64,000 nt of DNA, from assembly GCA_016213205.1 (NCBI GenBank), contig JACRAZ010000109.1:1-64000 (forward strand), in the 5' to 3' direction. The notes below the pieces were generated by a model, which worked only from the letters and a program-made list of their open reading frames with translations, did no database searches and was not told where the DNA came from. The stretch is from Burkholderiales bacterium. Its GTDB lineage: Bacteria > Pseudomonadota > Gammaproteobacteria > Burkholderiales > Burkholderiaceae_C. This document shows positions 44,092-51,621 of this stretch, piece after piece (the stretch's first letter is position 1; each line of letters starts with the position of its first letter). The translations under genes were made by a program, and so were the position numbers.

Positions 44092-45513
44092 TCAACCCTT
44101 GAGGGTCTGTTCGAGCACGTGCAATTGCTGGTTGAGCTCGCTGTCCTTGGTGCGGTCGCCACCGATCTTGCGGACCGCGTGCAGCACGGTGGTGTGGTCG
44201 CGGCCGCCGAACAGCTCGCCGATCTCCGGCAGGCTTTTCTGGGTGAGTTCCTTGGCCAGGTACATGGCGATCTGCCGTGGCTTGGCAATGGAGGCCGGGC
44301 GCTTCTTGCTGTACATGTCGGCGACCTTGATCTTGTAGAAGTCAGCCACCGTCTTCTGGATGTTCTCGACCGAGATCTGCCGGTTCTGGATCGACAACAG
44401 GTCCTTCAGGGCCTCGCGGGCCAGCCCGATGTTGATGTCCTTGTGGCTGAACCGGCTATAGGCCAGCACCTTGCGCAGCGCGCCTTCGAGCTCACGCACA
44501 TTGGCGCGCACGTTCTTGGCGATGAAGAAGGCCACGTCCTCGGGCATCTCAGTGCCTTCGGCCAGGGCCTTGCGGATCAGGATCGCGACACGCATTTCCA
44601 GCTCGGGTGGTTCGATGGCCACCGTCAGCCCGGCATCGAAGCGGCTGGTCAGGCGTTCGTCGATGTCGACCAGCCCTTTCGGGTAGGTGTCGCTGGTCAT
44701 GATGATGTGCGCGCGCTTGGCCAGCAGGGCCTCGAAGGCGTTGAAGAACTCCTCCTGCGTGCGGTCCTTGCCGGCGAAGAACTGCACGTCGTCGATCAGC
44801 AGCAGGTCCAGCGAGTGGTACTTGGCCTTCAATTCATCGAAGGTCTTGCGCTGGTAGTTCTTGACGACGTCGCTGATGAACTGCTCGGCATGCAGGTACA
44901 GCACCCGGGCGTCCGGCCGGTCTTTCAGCAGGGCATTGCCCACCGCATGGATCAGGTGGGTCTTGCCCAGGCCCACACCGCCGTAGATGAACAGCGGGTT
45001 GTACATGACGCCTGGCGCACCGGCCACGTGCAGCGCCGCAGTTCGCGCCATCTGGTTGGCTCGGCCCGCGACCAGCGTGTCGAAGGTCAGTGCCGTGTTG
45101 AGGCGGTGCGTGGTGGCGGCTGGCGGCGGCGTGACGCCGGGGCTCGCCTGGGCCGGACGCACACTGGCGGTCGAGGCCATGGCCTGCCCGTTCAACAGGG
45201 CGGCAGCCCGCATCGGCTGCGAGGCAATCCCCGGCGGACGGGCGGGCGGCAGTTCACGCGGTGCAAGCATCAGTTCCAGCCGCACCGGCTTGCCTGCCAG
45301 TTCGCTCAGCACGCCCTCGATGCGGCTCGCGTATTGCGAGCGGATCCAGTCGAGCTTGAAGCGGTTGGGCACGCGCACCGATGCCACCGCACCATCACTG
45401 CCGTGATCGGAGATCTCCGCGGCGGGCAATGGACGGATCCAGGTATTGAATTGCTGTTCGGGCAGTTCGGTCGCGAGGCGCTCGCAACCACGCTGCCAGA
45501 GGTCAAGGCTCAT
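44092..45513 (-). CDS. dnaA: Chromosomal replication initiator DnaA
   Basis: A 473-residue AAA+ initiator that binds DnaA boxes and opens the origin. Domain I is at about 1-80, a Pro/Ala-rich linker domain II at about 85-130, AAA+ domain III with Walker A GGVGLGKTH at 178-186 and LLLIDDVQFF near 238-247, and domain IV with the signature GGRDHTTVLHAVRKI near the C terminus. The start ATG at 45513 is the usual MSLDLWQ-type N terminus; a longer frame upstream crosses the putative origin and is not coding. It is divergent from rpmH. Confidence 0.98.
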   Translation of the reverse strand: MSLDLWQRGCERLATELPEQQFNTWIRPLPAAEISDHGSDGAVASVRVPNRFKLDWIRSQYASRIEGVLSELAGKPVRLELMLAPRELPPARPPGIASQPMRAAALLNGQAMASTASVRPAQASPGVTPPPAATTHRLNTALTFDTLVAGRANQMARTAALHVAGAPGVMYNPLFIYGGVGLGKTHLIHAVGNALLKDRPDARVLYLHAEQFISDVVKNYQRKTFDELKAKYHSLDLLLIDDVQFFAGKDRTQEEFFNAFEALLAKRAHIIMTSDTYPKGLVDIDERLTSRFDAGLTVAIEPPELEMRVAILIRKALAEGTEMPEDVAFFIAKNVRANVRELEGALRKVLAYSRFSHKDINIGLAREALKDLLSIQNRQISVENIQKTVADFYKIKVADMYSKKRPASIAKPRQIAMYLAKELTQKSLPEIGELFGGRDHTTVLHAVRKIGGDRTKDSELNQQLHVLEQTLKG

Positions 45514-45583
45514 TGTGGACAAGTTCTTCTCAGAGCGGCGGCATTGTAGGCCTCCTCGGCCGCCAGGATCGCTGTTATCCACA
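45514..45583. promoter_or_regulatory. Candidate oriC segment with DnaA boxes upstream of dnaA
   Basis: TTGTCCACA (minus, 45514-45522, directly before the dnaA start) and a perfect TTATCCACA (plus, 45575-45583) flank the dnaA promoter region. The gap between dnaA and rpmH (317 nt) is the usual origin position in Burkholderiales. Further boxes occur in rnpA (46185, 46220) and in the dnaA-dnaN gap, so the exact origin cannot be fixed here. Confidence 0.55.
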
Positions 45584-45637
45584 GTTTGTCGCGCCGGGTC
45601 AAGACCGGCGCCAAGCCGCAGGTTGTGGTGCAAGTGT

Positions 45638-45666
45638 TTGACCCGAAAGGGTGTTTTTGCTCTAAT
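45638..45666 (+). promoter_or_regulatory. Sigma-70 promoter for the rpmH operon
   Basis: TTGACC (45638-45643), a 17-nt spacer and TCTAAT (45661-45666) match the sigma-70 consensus well. The local sequence is more AT-rich than its surroundings. It lies 165 nt upstream of rpmH and points into the rpmH-rnpA-yidD-yidC operon. Confidence 0.8.
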
Positions 45667-45830
45667 AGTCGGTTTCCCCAACGCCTTGAGAGAGGCACAG
45701 GCCTTCGCGGCAGCGGGCACTCGGCGCATGTGAGTGCGGCAATGCTGCGAGTCGGCCACCGGGGAGCCCTTGCCGTGACCTGGGGTCTTGACGGACCCAC
45801 TGGCCGGAGCCCCGCCCCCGAGGAAGCATC

Positions 45831-45968
45831 ATGAAGCGCACCTATCAGCCGTCCAAGATCCGTCGTGCCCGTACCCACGGGTTTCTCGTCCGCATGAAGA
45901 CCCGCGGTGGCCGTGCCGTCATTGCCGCTCGTCGCGCCAAGGGCCGCAAGCGCCTGGCGCAGGTCTGA
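45831..45968 (+). CDS. rpmH: Ribosomal protein bL34
   Basis: A 45-residue, very basic large-subunit protein. The sequence opens MKRTYQPSKIRRARTHGFL and ends GRKRLAQV, one residue longer than most bacterial L34 (44). GAGGAAG precedes the ATG. It starts the rpmH-rnpA-yidD-yidC-mnmE cluster and is divergent from dnaA, across the likely origin. Confidence 0.97.
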   Translation: MKRTYQPSKIRRARTHGFLVRMKTRGGRAVIAARRAKGRKRLAQV

Positions 45969-46037
45969 GAACCGGCCTCGCTGCCGTGCAACACGGCAGC
46001 GACCACGACCTGACAGCGGGTCCAGAAGCGCGCACAC

Positions 46038-46505
46038 ATGGTCGGACGCCTGTTGCGAACGGCCGACTTCGAACGGGTGCTCGCGAAAGCGCCGTGCTCA
46101 CGGAGTGCTCACTTCGCCGCACATCACGTGGCGGCGGCCCCCCTGTTGCCTGCGAAGGCAACTGTCCAGACGACATCAACAGACTTATCCACAGATGGTG
46201 CACCAATTGGCGCACTGCCTGTGGATGACTTGGGCGGCGGGCACTGGTTGGGCACCGTGGTGCCCAAGCGCCACGCGCGTCGTTCGGTCACGCGCAATCT
46301 GCTCAAGCGCCAGATGCGTACCGTGATGGACGAGCAGGCGGCGTTGCTGCCGCCGGGCCTGTGGGTGCTGCGGCTGAAGGCGCCGTTCGATCCACGCCAG
46401 TTCGGCAGTGCGGCGTCCACAAGCCTGAAGCACGCAGCGCACGAAGAACTGCAGACCATGCTGCAGCGTGCGGCGCGCGCTGCACCGCGGCCGACGGCGG
46501 GCTGA
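46038..46505 (+). CDS. rnpA: Ribonuclease P protein component RnpA
   Basis: A 155-residue protein that assists RNase P RNA in maturing tRNA 5' ends. The basic signature around VPKRHARRSVTRNLLKRQMR (about 76-95) is intact. The N-terminal third has an insertion of about 25 residues (about 40-66) relative to typical RnpA. The DNA for the insertion carries two DnaA-box-like sequences (46185-46193 and 46220-46228). It is 69 nt downstream of rpmH and precedes yidD. Confidence 0.94.
   Translation: MVGRLLRTADFERVLAKAPCSRSAHFAAHHVAAAPLLPAKATVQTTSTDLSTDGAPIGALPVDDLGGGHWLGTVVPKRHARRSVTRNLLKRQMRTVMDEQAALLPPGLWVLRLKAPFDPRQFGSAASTSLKHAAHEELQTMLQRAARAAPRPTAG
46185..46228. promoter_or_regulatory. DnaA boxes inside the rnpA coding sequence
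   Basis: A perfect TTATCCACA (plus, 46185-46193) and TCATCCACA (minus, 46220-46228, one mismatch) lie 26 nt apart, within codons of the rnpA insertion. They may belong to the origin or titrate DnaA. The surrounding coding sequence is unusually AT-rich for this genome. Confidence 0.5.
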
Positions 46506-46510
46506 GCATC

Positions 46511-46792
46511 ATGTTGTCCCGCCTCGCCCTGCTGCCCCGCAACCTGCTGCTGCTGCTGGTGCGCGGCTACCGTTTCTGGCTCAAGCCCTGGCTGGGCAAT
46601 GCCTGCCGCTTCGAGCCCACCTGTTCGGCCTATGCGCTGACGGCACTTCAACGCCACGGCGCCGCCGCCGGCAGCTACCTGGTGACAGCGCGCATCCTGC
46701 GCTGCCATCCCTGGTGCGACGGCGGGCTCGATCCGGTGCCCGACACACCGCCTCCCCTGTTCACCCGCCTTCTTCCGAAGAACCGCCCATGA
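46511..46792 (+). CDS. yidD: Membrane protein insertion efficiency factor YidD
   Basis: A 93-residue YidD-family protein, thought to help membrane insertion through YidC. Signature elements are the amphipathic N terminus, GYRFWLKPWLGNACRF, then PTCSAYALTALQRHG and RILRCHPWCDGGLDPVP with conserved Cys residues. It begins 5 nt after rnpA and overlaps the yidC start by 4 nt (ATGA). Confidence 0.95.
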   Translation: MLSRLALLPRNLLLLLVRGYRFWLKPWLGNACRFEPTCSAYALTALQRHGAAAGSYLVTARILRCHPWCDGGLDPVPDTPPPLFTRLLPKNRP

Positions 46793-48462
46793 CCGATATG
46801 CGCCGCACCATCCTGTGGGTGGTGTTCACTGCCTCGCTCGTCCTGTTGTGGGACGCCTGGAACAAGCACAACGGCCAGCCGTCGATGTTCAGCCCGGCAC
46901 CGGCGCGGCAGGTTGCCGCCGGCGCCGCGCCACCAGCCTCCGGGGTGCCCGCCGCAGCCGGCGTCGCGGCGGCACCGGCGGCCGCTGCCAGCGCGGTGCC
47001 TGCGGGCGAGTTGGTCACGCTCACGACCGATGTGTACAAGGCCACGCTCGACAGCGTGGGTGGCCAGCTCGTGGGGCTGGAGTTGGTGAAGCACAGCGAC
47101 ACCGAGGACCGCCAGCGCCGGATGGTGCTGTTCGACCGTGGTGCCCAACGCACCTACCTTGCACAAAGCGGCCTGATCACCCTGCAGCCCGGCGTGGCCC
47201 TGCCCAACCATCTCACGCCGATGTCGGTGCTGCCTGGCGAGCGCAGTCTGAAGGAGGGTGCGAACACGGTCTCGGTGAGCTTCGAGTCGACCGACGTCGG
47301 CGGTGTGCGGCTGACCAAGACCTACACCTTCACACGGGGCCAGTACACCATCGGCGTCAAGCACGAGGTGCGCAATGGCTCCGCCGCTGCCGTGAAGCCT
47401 GAGCTGTACCTGCAGCTCGTGCGCGATGGCCATGTGCCGGCCGGCAACATGTTCATGGCACCCACGGCCTTCACCGGGCCGGCGCTCTACACCGAGGCCA
47501 GCAAGTACCGCAAGTTCGAGTTCAAGGACATCGAGAAGGAAAAGCTCGAAGCCAGCAAGAAGGGTGAGGCGTTTCACAGCGTCGAGAAGGCCGACAACGG
47601 CTGGATCGCAATGGTGCAGCACTACTTCAATTCGGCCTGGATCGTGCCGAAGCAAGGCCCACGCGAGTTCCGTACCGACAAGGTGGCCGAGAACCTGTAC
47701 TCAGTGGCGATGGTGCTGCCGCTCGGGGAAGTGGCGGCCGACGGCAAGGTCGAGCACGAAGCCACGTTGTTTGCCGGCCCGCAGGAAGAGAAGAAGCTCG
47801 AGGCGCTGGCGCCGGGGCTGGACCGCGTCAAGGACTACGGCATCTTCTACATCATTGCGGCACCCTTGTTCTGGCTGCTCAATGCGCTGCACGGCATGCT
47901 CGGCAACTGGGGGTGGGCGATCGTGGCGCTGGTGGTGCTGCTGAAGATTGCGTTCTACTGGCTCAATGCCAGCGCGTACCGCTCGATGGCCAAGATGAAG
48001 GCCATCAACCCCCGCGTGATGGAGCTGCGCGAGCGCTACAAGGACAAGCCGCAGCAGATGCAGCAGGAAATGATGCGCATCTACCGCGAGGAGAAGGTCA
48101 ACCCGATCGGGGGCTGCCTGCCGATCTTCGTGCAGATGCCGTTCTTCATCGCGCTGTACTGGGTGCTGCTGTCCACCGTGGAGATGCGCGATGCGCCGTG
48201 GATCGGCTGGATCACCGATCTGTCGACCAAGGACCCGCTGTACATCCTGCCCTTGCTGATGACGGTGTCGACGATGTTCCAGACCTGGCTGAACCCGACC
48301 CCGGCCGATCCGGTGCAGGCCAAGATGATGTGGATCATGCCGCTGATGTTCAGCGTGATGTTCTTCTTCTTCCCCGCCGGCCTGGTGCTGTACTGGTTGA
48401 CGAACAACATCCTGGGCATCGCCCAGCAGTGGTTCATCAACAAGCAGATGGGCGCCAACTAG
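46789..48462 (+). CDS. yidC: Membrane protein insertase YidC
   Basis: A 557-residue inner-membrane insertase, needed for Sec-dependent and independent insertion. An N-terminal transmembrane helix (about 6-22) precedes a Pro/Ala-rich linker and the large periplasmic beta-sandwich domain (about 75-350). The conserved 60K_IMP core has five helices (about 365-550) with GGCLPIFVQMPFFIALYWVL and the YWLTNNILGIAQQWFIN ending. The start ATG lies inside yidD (4-nt overlap). The operon order is the usual one. Confidence 0.97.
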   Translation: MTDMRRTILWVVFTASLVLLWDAWNKHNGQPSMFSPAPARQVAAGAAPPASGVPAAAGVAAAPAAAASAVPAGELVTLTTDVYKATLDSVGGQLVGLELVKHSDTEDRQRRMVLFDRGAQRTYLAQSGLITLQPGVALPNHLTPMSVLPGERSLKEGANTVSVSFESTDVGGVRLTKTYTFTRGQYTIGVKHEVRNGSAAAVKPELYLQLVRDGHVPAGNMFMAPTAFTGPALYTEASKYRKFEFKDIEKEKLEASKKGEAFHSVEKADNGWIAMVQHYFNSAWIVPKQGPREFRTDKVAENLYSVAMVLPLGEVAADGKVEHEATLFAGPQEEKKLEALAPGLDRVKDYGIFYIIAAPLFWLLNALHGMLGNWGWAIVALVVLLKIAFYWLNASAYRSMAKMKAINPRVMELRERYKDKPQQMQQEMMRIYREEKVNPIGGCLPIFVQMPFFIALYWVLLSTVEMRDAPWIGWITDLSTKDPLYILPLLMTVSTMFQTWLNPTPADPVQAKMMWIMPLMFSVMFFFFPAGLVLYWLTNNILGIAQQWFINKQMGAN

Positions 48463-48509
48463 CCGGCGCGCACACGGCGCGCGGCTCGGCGTGACATCGG
48501 CCACGGTGA

Positions 48510-48532
48510 GCCCGGGCCGGTGCGGCCCGGGC
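48510..48532. terminator. GC-only hairpin after yidC
   Basis: GCCCGGGCCG-GTG-CGGCCCGGGC is a perfect 10-bp stem with a 3-nt loop, 48 nt after the yidC stop. There is no T run on either strand, so it may be a pausing or mRNA-protecting hairpin rather than a strict terminator. The rest of the 282-nt gap to mnmE shows nothing I can support. Confidence 0.45.
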
Positions 48533-48744
48533 CCTCATGGCGCCAGCCGGCGCGACGAACAATCCAGCAACGGGCACGCGGCCGACGGCCACTCGTCGGC
48601 GCAGCGCCCGTACCGGTCAATGCGGGGCCGGGCCGGTGCACACCACTGGCCTCGGGGCGTTGAACAGGCAGGCCAGACCGGCCGGCCTGGCGCCCCACCC
48701 CGCGCCATCTCGTCCAGGGCAGGGCCGCGGGGCAGAATGCCCGG

Positions 48745-50148
48745 GTGCTACCCCGCCACCAGGACCCCATCGTCGCCATCGCCACCGCGCCCGGGCGGGG
48801 TGCCGTGGGCATCGTGCGGGTGTCCGGCCGGGGGCTCGCACCGCTGATCCAGGCGCTCTGTGGTCGCGCGCTGCAGCCACGGCGGGCCCACTTCGGGGCT
48901 TTCCTGGCCGCCGACGGCCAGCCCATCGACCAGGGCCTGGCCATTCATTTCCCGGCCCCGCACTCGTTCACCGGCGAAGACGTGCTCGAACTGCAGGCCC
49001 ACGGCGGGCCGGTGGTGCTGCAGTTGCTGGTGGCCCGGTGCCTCGAGGCCGCGGCCACGCTCGACGCTGAGGGGCAGCCCAGCCTGGCCGGCCTGCGCCT
49101 GGCCGGGCCGGGCGAGTTCACCGAGCGCGCGTTCCTCAACGACAAGATCGACCTGGCGCAAGCCGAGGCCGTGGCCGACCTGATCGAGGCCAGCACCGAA
49201 GCCGCGGCGCGCTCCGCCGGCCGCTCGCTGGCGGGCGCGTTCTCGCGCGAGATCGATCTGCTGCGCCAGCGCATCATCAACCTGCGCTTGCTGGTGGAGG
49301 CGACGCTGGATTTTCCCGAGGAGGAGATCGACTTCCTGCAGCGCGCCGACGCCCACGGCCAGCTGGCCGCCATCCTGGGTGCGCTGGATGCCGTGCTGGA
49401 TCGCGCACACCAGGGTGCGCTGTTGCGCGAGGGCCTGCAGGTGGTGCTGGCCGGGCAACCCAATGTCGGCAAGAGTTCCCTGCTCAATGCGCTGGCCGGT
49501 GCAGAACTGGCCATCGTGACCCCGATCCCCGGCACCACGCGCGACAAGGTCAGTGAAACCATCCAGATCGAAGGCGTGCCGCTGCACGTGATCGACACCG
49601 CCGGGCTGCGTGAACATGCCCACGACGAGGTCGAGCGCATCGGCATCGCGCGCAGCTGGGACGCGATCGGCGAGGCCGATGCGGTGATCTTCCTGCACGA
49701 CCTGACGCGGCGCGGCCAGCCCGATTACGAGGCCGCCGAGGCCAGGATCGCCGAACGCCTGCAGGCTGGCGCGGCACTGCGCCTGCTGCATGTGCACAAC
49801 AAGGCCGACGCGGTGGCCACCGTGACGGTGCCTGCCGGCGAGATCGCGCTGTCCGCGCGCCAGGGCGAGGGCCTGGCGGCGCTGCGCCAGGCGCTGCTGC
49901 AGCGCGCCGGCTGGCACGCCTCGCCCGAAGGTGTCTACATCGCCCGCAAGCGGCATGTGCAGGCCCTGTCGCGCACCCGCGAACACCTGCTCGCCGCCGC
50001 TGCGCACGCCCAGGCAGCCGACACGGCGCTGGAGCTGTTTGCCGAGGAGCTGCGCCTGGCGCACGACGCGCTGGCCGAAATCACCGGTGCGTTCACCAGC
50101 GACGATCTGCTGGGCGAGATCTTCGGGCGATTCTGCATAGGGAAGTAA
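48745..50148 (+). CDS. mnmE: tRNA modification GTPase MnmE
   Basis: A 467-residue GTPase that with MnmG makes 5-carboxymethylaminomethyluridine at tRNA position 34. The N-terminal folate-binding domain begins IVAIATAPGRGAVGIVRVSG, followed by the helical domain. The G domain has G1 GQPNVGKSS (237-245), PGTTRDK and DTAGLRE. The C-terminal FCIGK with Cys 464 is present. The start is a GTG at 48745. Codons ATA, GGG and stop TAA at the 3' end differ from the high-GC habit of the rest, consistent with the end having been replaced by an island's att sequence. The integrase gene begins 185 nt downstream. Confidence 0.96.
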   Translation: MLPRHQDPIVAIATAPGRGAVGIVRVSGRGLAPLIQALCGRALQPRRAHFGAFLAADGQPIDQGLAIHFPAPHSFTGEDVLELQAHGGPVVLQLLVARCLEAAATLDAEGQPSLAGLRLAGPGEFTERAFLNDKIDLAQAEAVADLIEASTEAAARSAGRSLAGAFSREIDLLRQRIINLRLLVEATLDFPEEEIDFLQRADAHGQLAAILGALDAVLDRAHQGALLREGLQVVLAGQPNVGKSSLLNALAGAELAIVTPIPGTTRDKVSETIQIEGVPLHVIDTAGLREHAHDEVERIGIARSWDAIGEADAVIFLHDLTRRGQPDYEAAEARIAERLQAGAALRLLHVHNKADAVATVTVPAGEIALSARQGEGLAALRQALLQRAGWHASPEGVYIARKRHVQALSRTREHLLAAAAHAQAADTALELFAEELRLAHDALAEITGAFTSDDLLGEIFGRFCIGK

Positions 50149-50233
50149 CAGGGCTTCCTAGAGGGTTCTACGGAATCTTCGGTTGACGTCTAAGTCGTTG
50201 TCATAAAACGGTTTGATGGTCCTACAATGTCCA

Positions 50234-50321
50234 CTTGGACCCAAGCACAGCCGACGGGTTGCGGGTCCAAGTCCGGGTCCATGTTCAGCCTTGGACCCAG
50301 GCAGATTGTCAACTTGGACCC
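50234..50321. repeat. Left-end arrays of the 9-bp CTTGGACCC/GGGTCCAAG motif
   Basis: CTTGGACCC occurs at 50234-50242, 50290-50298 and 50313-50321, and GGGTCCAAG at 50263-50271 with a partial GGGTCCA at 50275-50281. They lie between mnmE and the integrase start. The unit TTGCGGGTCCAAG plus its following GGGTCCA recurs at the right end (63502-63524, 22 of 23 positions the same). These are good candidates for integrase arm-type binding sites. Confidence 0.75.
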
Positions 50322-50333
50322 AGCGAGGCACCG

Positions 50334-51545
50334 ATGGCACTCACCGATACCGCCCTGAAGGCACTCAAGCCCAAGGACAAGCCCTACACCGTGGCCGACG
50401 ACCGCGGGTTGTACGTGGAGGTGTTCCCTACCGGCGGCATCGTCTGGCGCTGCCGATACCGCATCGCAGGCAAGCGTGAGAAGCTGACGCTGGGCAAGTA
50501 CCCCGCGCTGACGCTGAAGAACGCGCGCATCAAGCGCGACGAAGCGGCCCAGGCTGCAGCCATGGACAAGTCGCCCGCCAAGCAAAAGCAACTTGCCAAG
50601 CTGGCCGCGGCCGATGCAACCACGGTGGCCGAGTTCGGTGAACGCTTCTTCCGCGAGATCGTGGCCAAGGACCGACAGGACACCACCATCCCGCGCCGCT
50701 ACTTCGACAAGTCCATCGTGCCGGCCATCGGCGCCAAGCCGGTGCGCGACGTGACCACCGAAGATGTGCGCGCCATCGTCTGGAGGAAGAAGGACGAGGG
50801 TTTTGACGCTGCGGCCGGAACCATCCGCGGCGTGCTCAAGCGCCTGTTCGACTACGGCATGACGGCTGGACTTGTGAGCGTGAACCCGGTGTTGGCGCTG
50901 CCCATGCGTCACGTCCACAAGGCCAAGGCACGCGACCGGGCGCTGTCGCCTGACGAAATCCGCCGGTTCCTGCTATCGGCGTTCGAATCGAACATCCGGC
51001 GCCAGTTCAAGATTGGGCTGCACCTGATCTTGCTGACGATGGTGCGCAAGTCGGAACTGCTGCTGGCCCGCTGGGCGCATGTGGACTTCGAGCAAGCCGA
51101 ATGGCATATCCCGGCCGAACACTCCAAGACCGGTAAGCCGCACATCGTCTTCCTGTCGCACCAGGCGCTGGCGCTCTTCAAGGAACTGCAGATGCTGGCC
51201 GGTGGCAGCGAACTCGTCATGCCGGGCAGAGGTAGCCTGACGAAGCCCTTTGCCCACAACGCCATCAACAGCGCGCTGAAAGTGGCACTGGCAGGGCAAG
51301 ACATTCCCGCATTCACCATTCACGACCTGCGACGCACCGCGTCCACGCTGCTGCATGAAAACGGCTGGGCGTCTGACGTGGTGGAGAAGGCCCTGAACCA
51401 CACCATCGGCGGCGTGCGAGGCGTCTACAACCGCGCGGAGTACGAAGCGCAGCGGCGCGAGATGCTGCAGTTCTGGGCCGACTACATTGAACAGTTGCTG
51501 GCCACCGGCAAGGTCATCCTGGGGCGGTTCAAGCAAGTAGCGTGA
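50334..51545 (+). CDS. Tyrosine integrase of the island
   Basis: A 403-residue phage-type integrase. An N-terminal DUF4102 arm-binding domain (about 1-85; ALKPKDKPYTVADDRGLYVEVFP, LGKYPALTLKNAR) is followed by a SAM-like core-binding domain (about 100-185) and a catalytic domain (about 205-390). Catalytic residues fit the family: Arg in MVRKSELLLARW, HDLRRTASTLLHENG with His-x-x-Arg, NHTIGGVRGVYNR with a His, and the Tyr nucleophile in GVYNRAEY. It is similar in size and position to the SGI1 integrase. The ATG at 50334 gives the normal N terminus; the frame extending upstream crosses the repeat array and is not coding. Confidence 0.93.
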   Translation: MALTDTALKALKPKDKPYTVADDRGLYVEVFPTGGIVWRCRYRIAGKREKLTLGKYPALTLKNARIKRDEAAQAAAMDKSPAKQKQLAKLAAADATTVAEFGERFFREIVAKDRQDTTIPRRYFDKSIVPAIGAKPVRDVTTEDVRAIVWRKKDEGFDAAAGTIRGVLKRLFDYGMTAGLVSVNPVLALPMRHVHKAKARDRALSPDEIRRFLLSAFESNIRRQFKIGLHLILLTMVRKSELLLARWAHVDFEQAEWHIPAEHSKTGKPHIVFLSHQALALFKELQMLAGGSELVMPGRGSLTKPFAHNAINSALKVALAGQDIPAFTIHDLRRTASTLLHENGWASDVVEKALNHTIGGVRGVYNRAEYEAQRREMLQFWADYIEQLLATGKVILGRFKQVA

Positions 51546-51621
51546 GTAGCACCGTTGCAGACCTGATGCTGAGGATGCCTTCCGTGGAAAGCGCGGGACA
51601 CGTCCAAGTCGTCTGGCCTAG

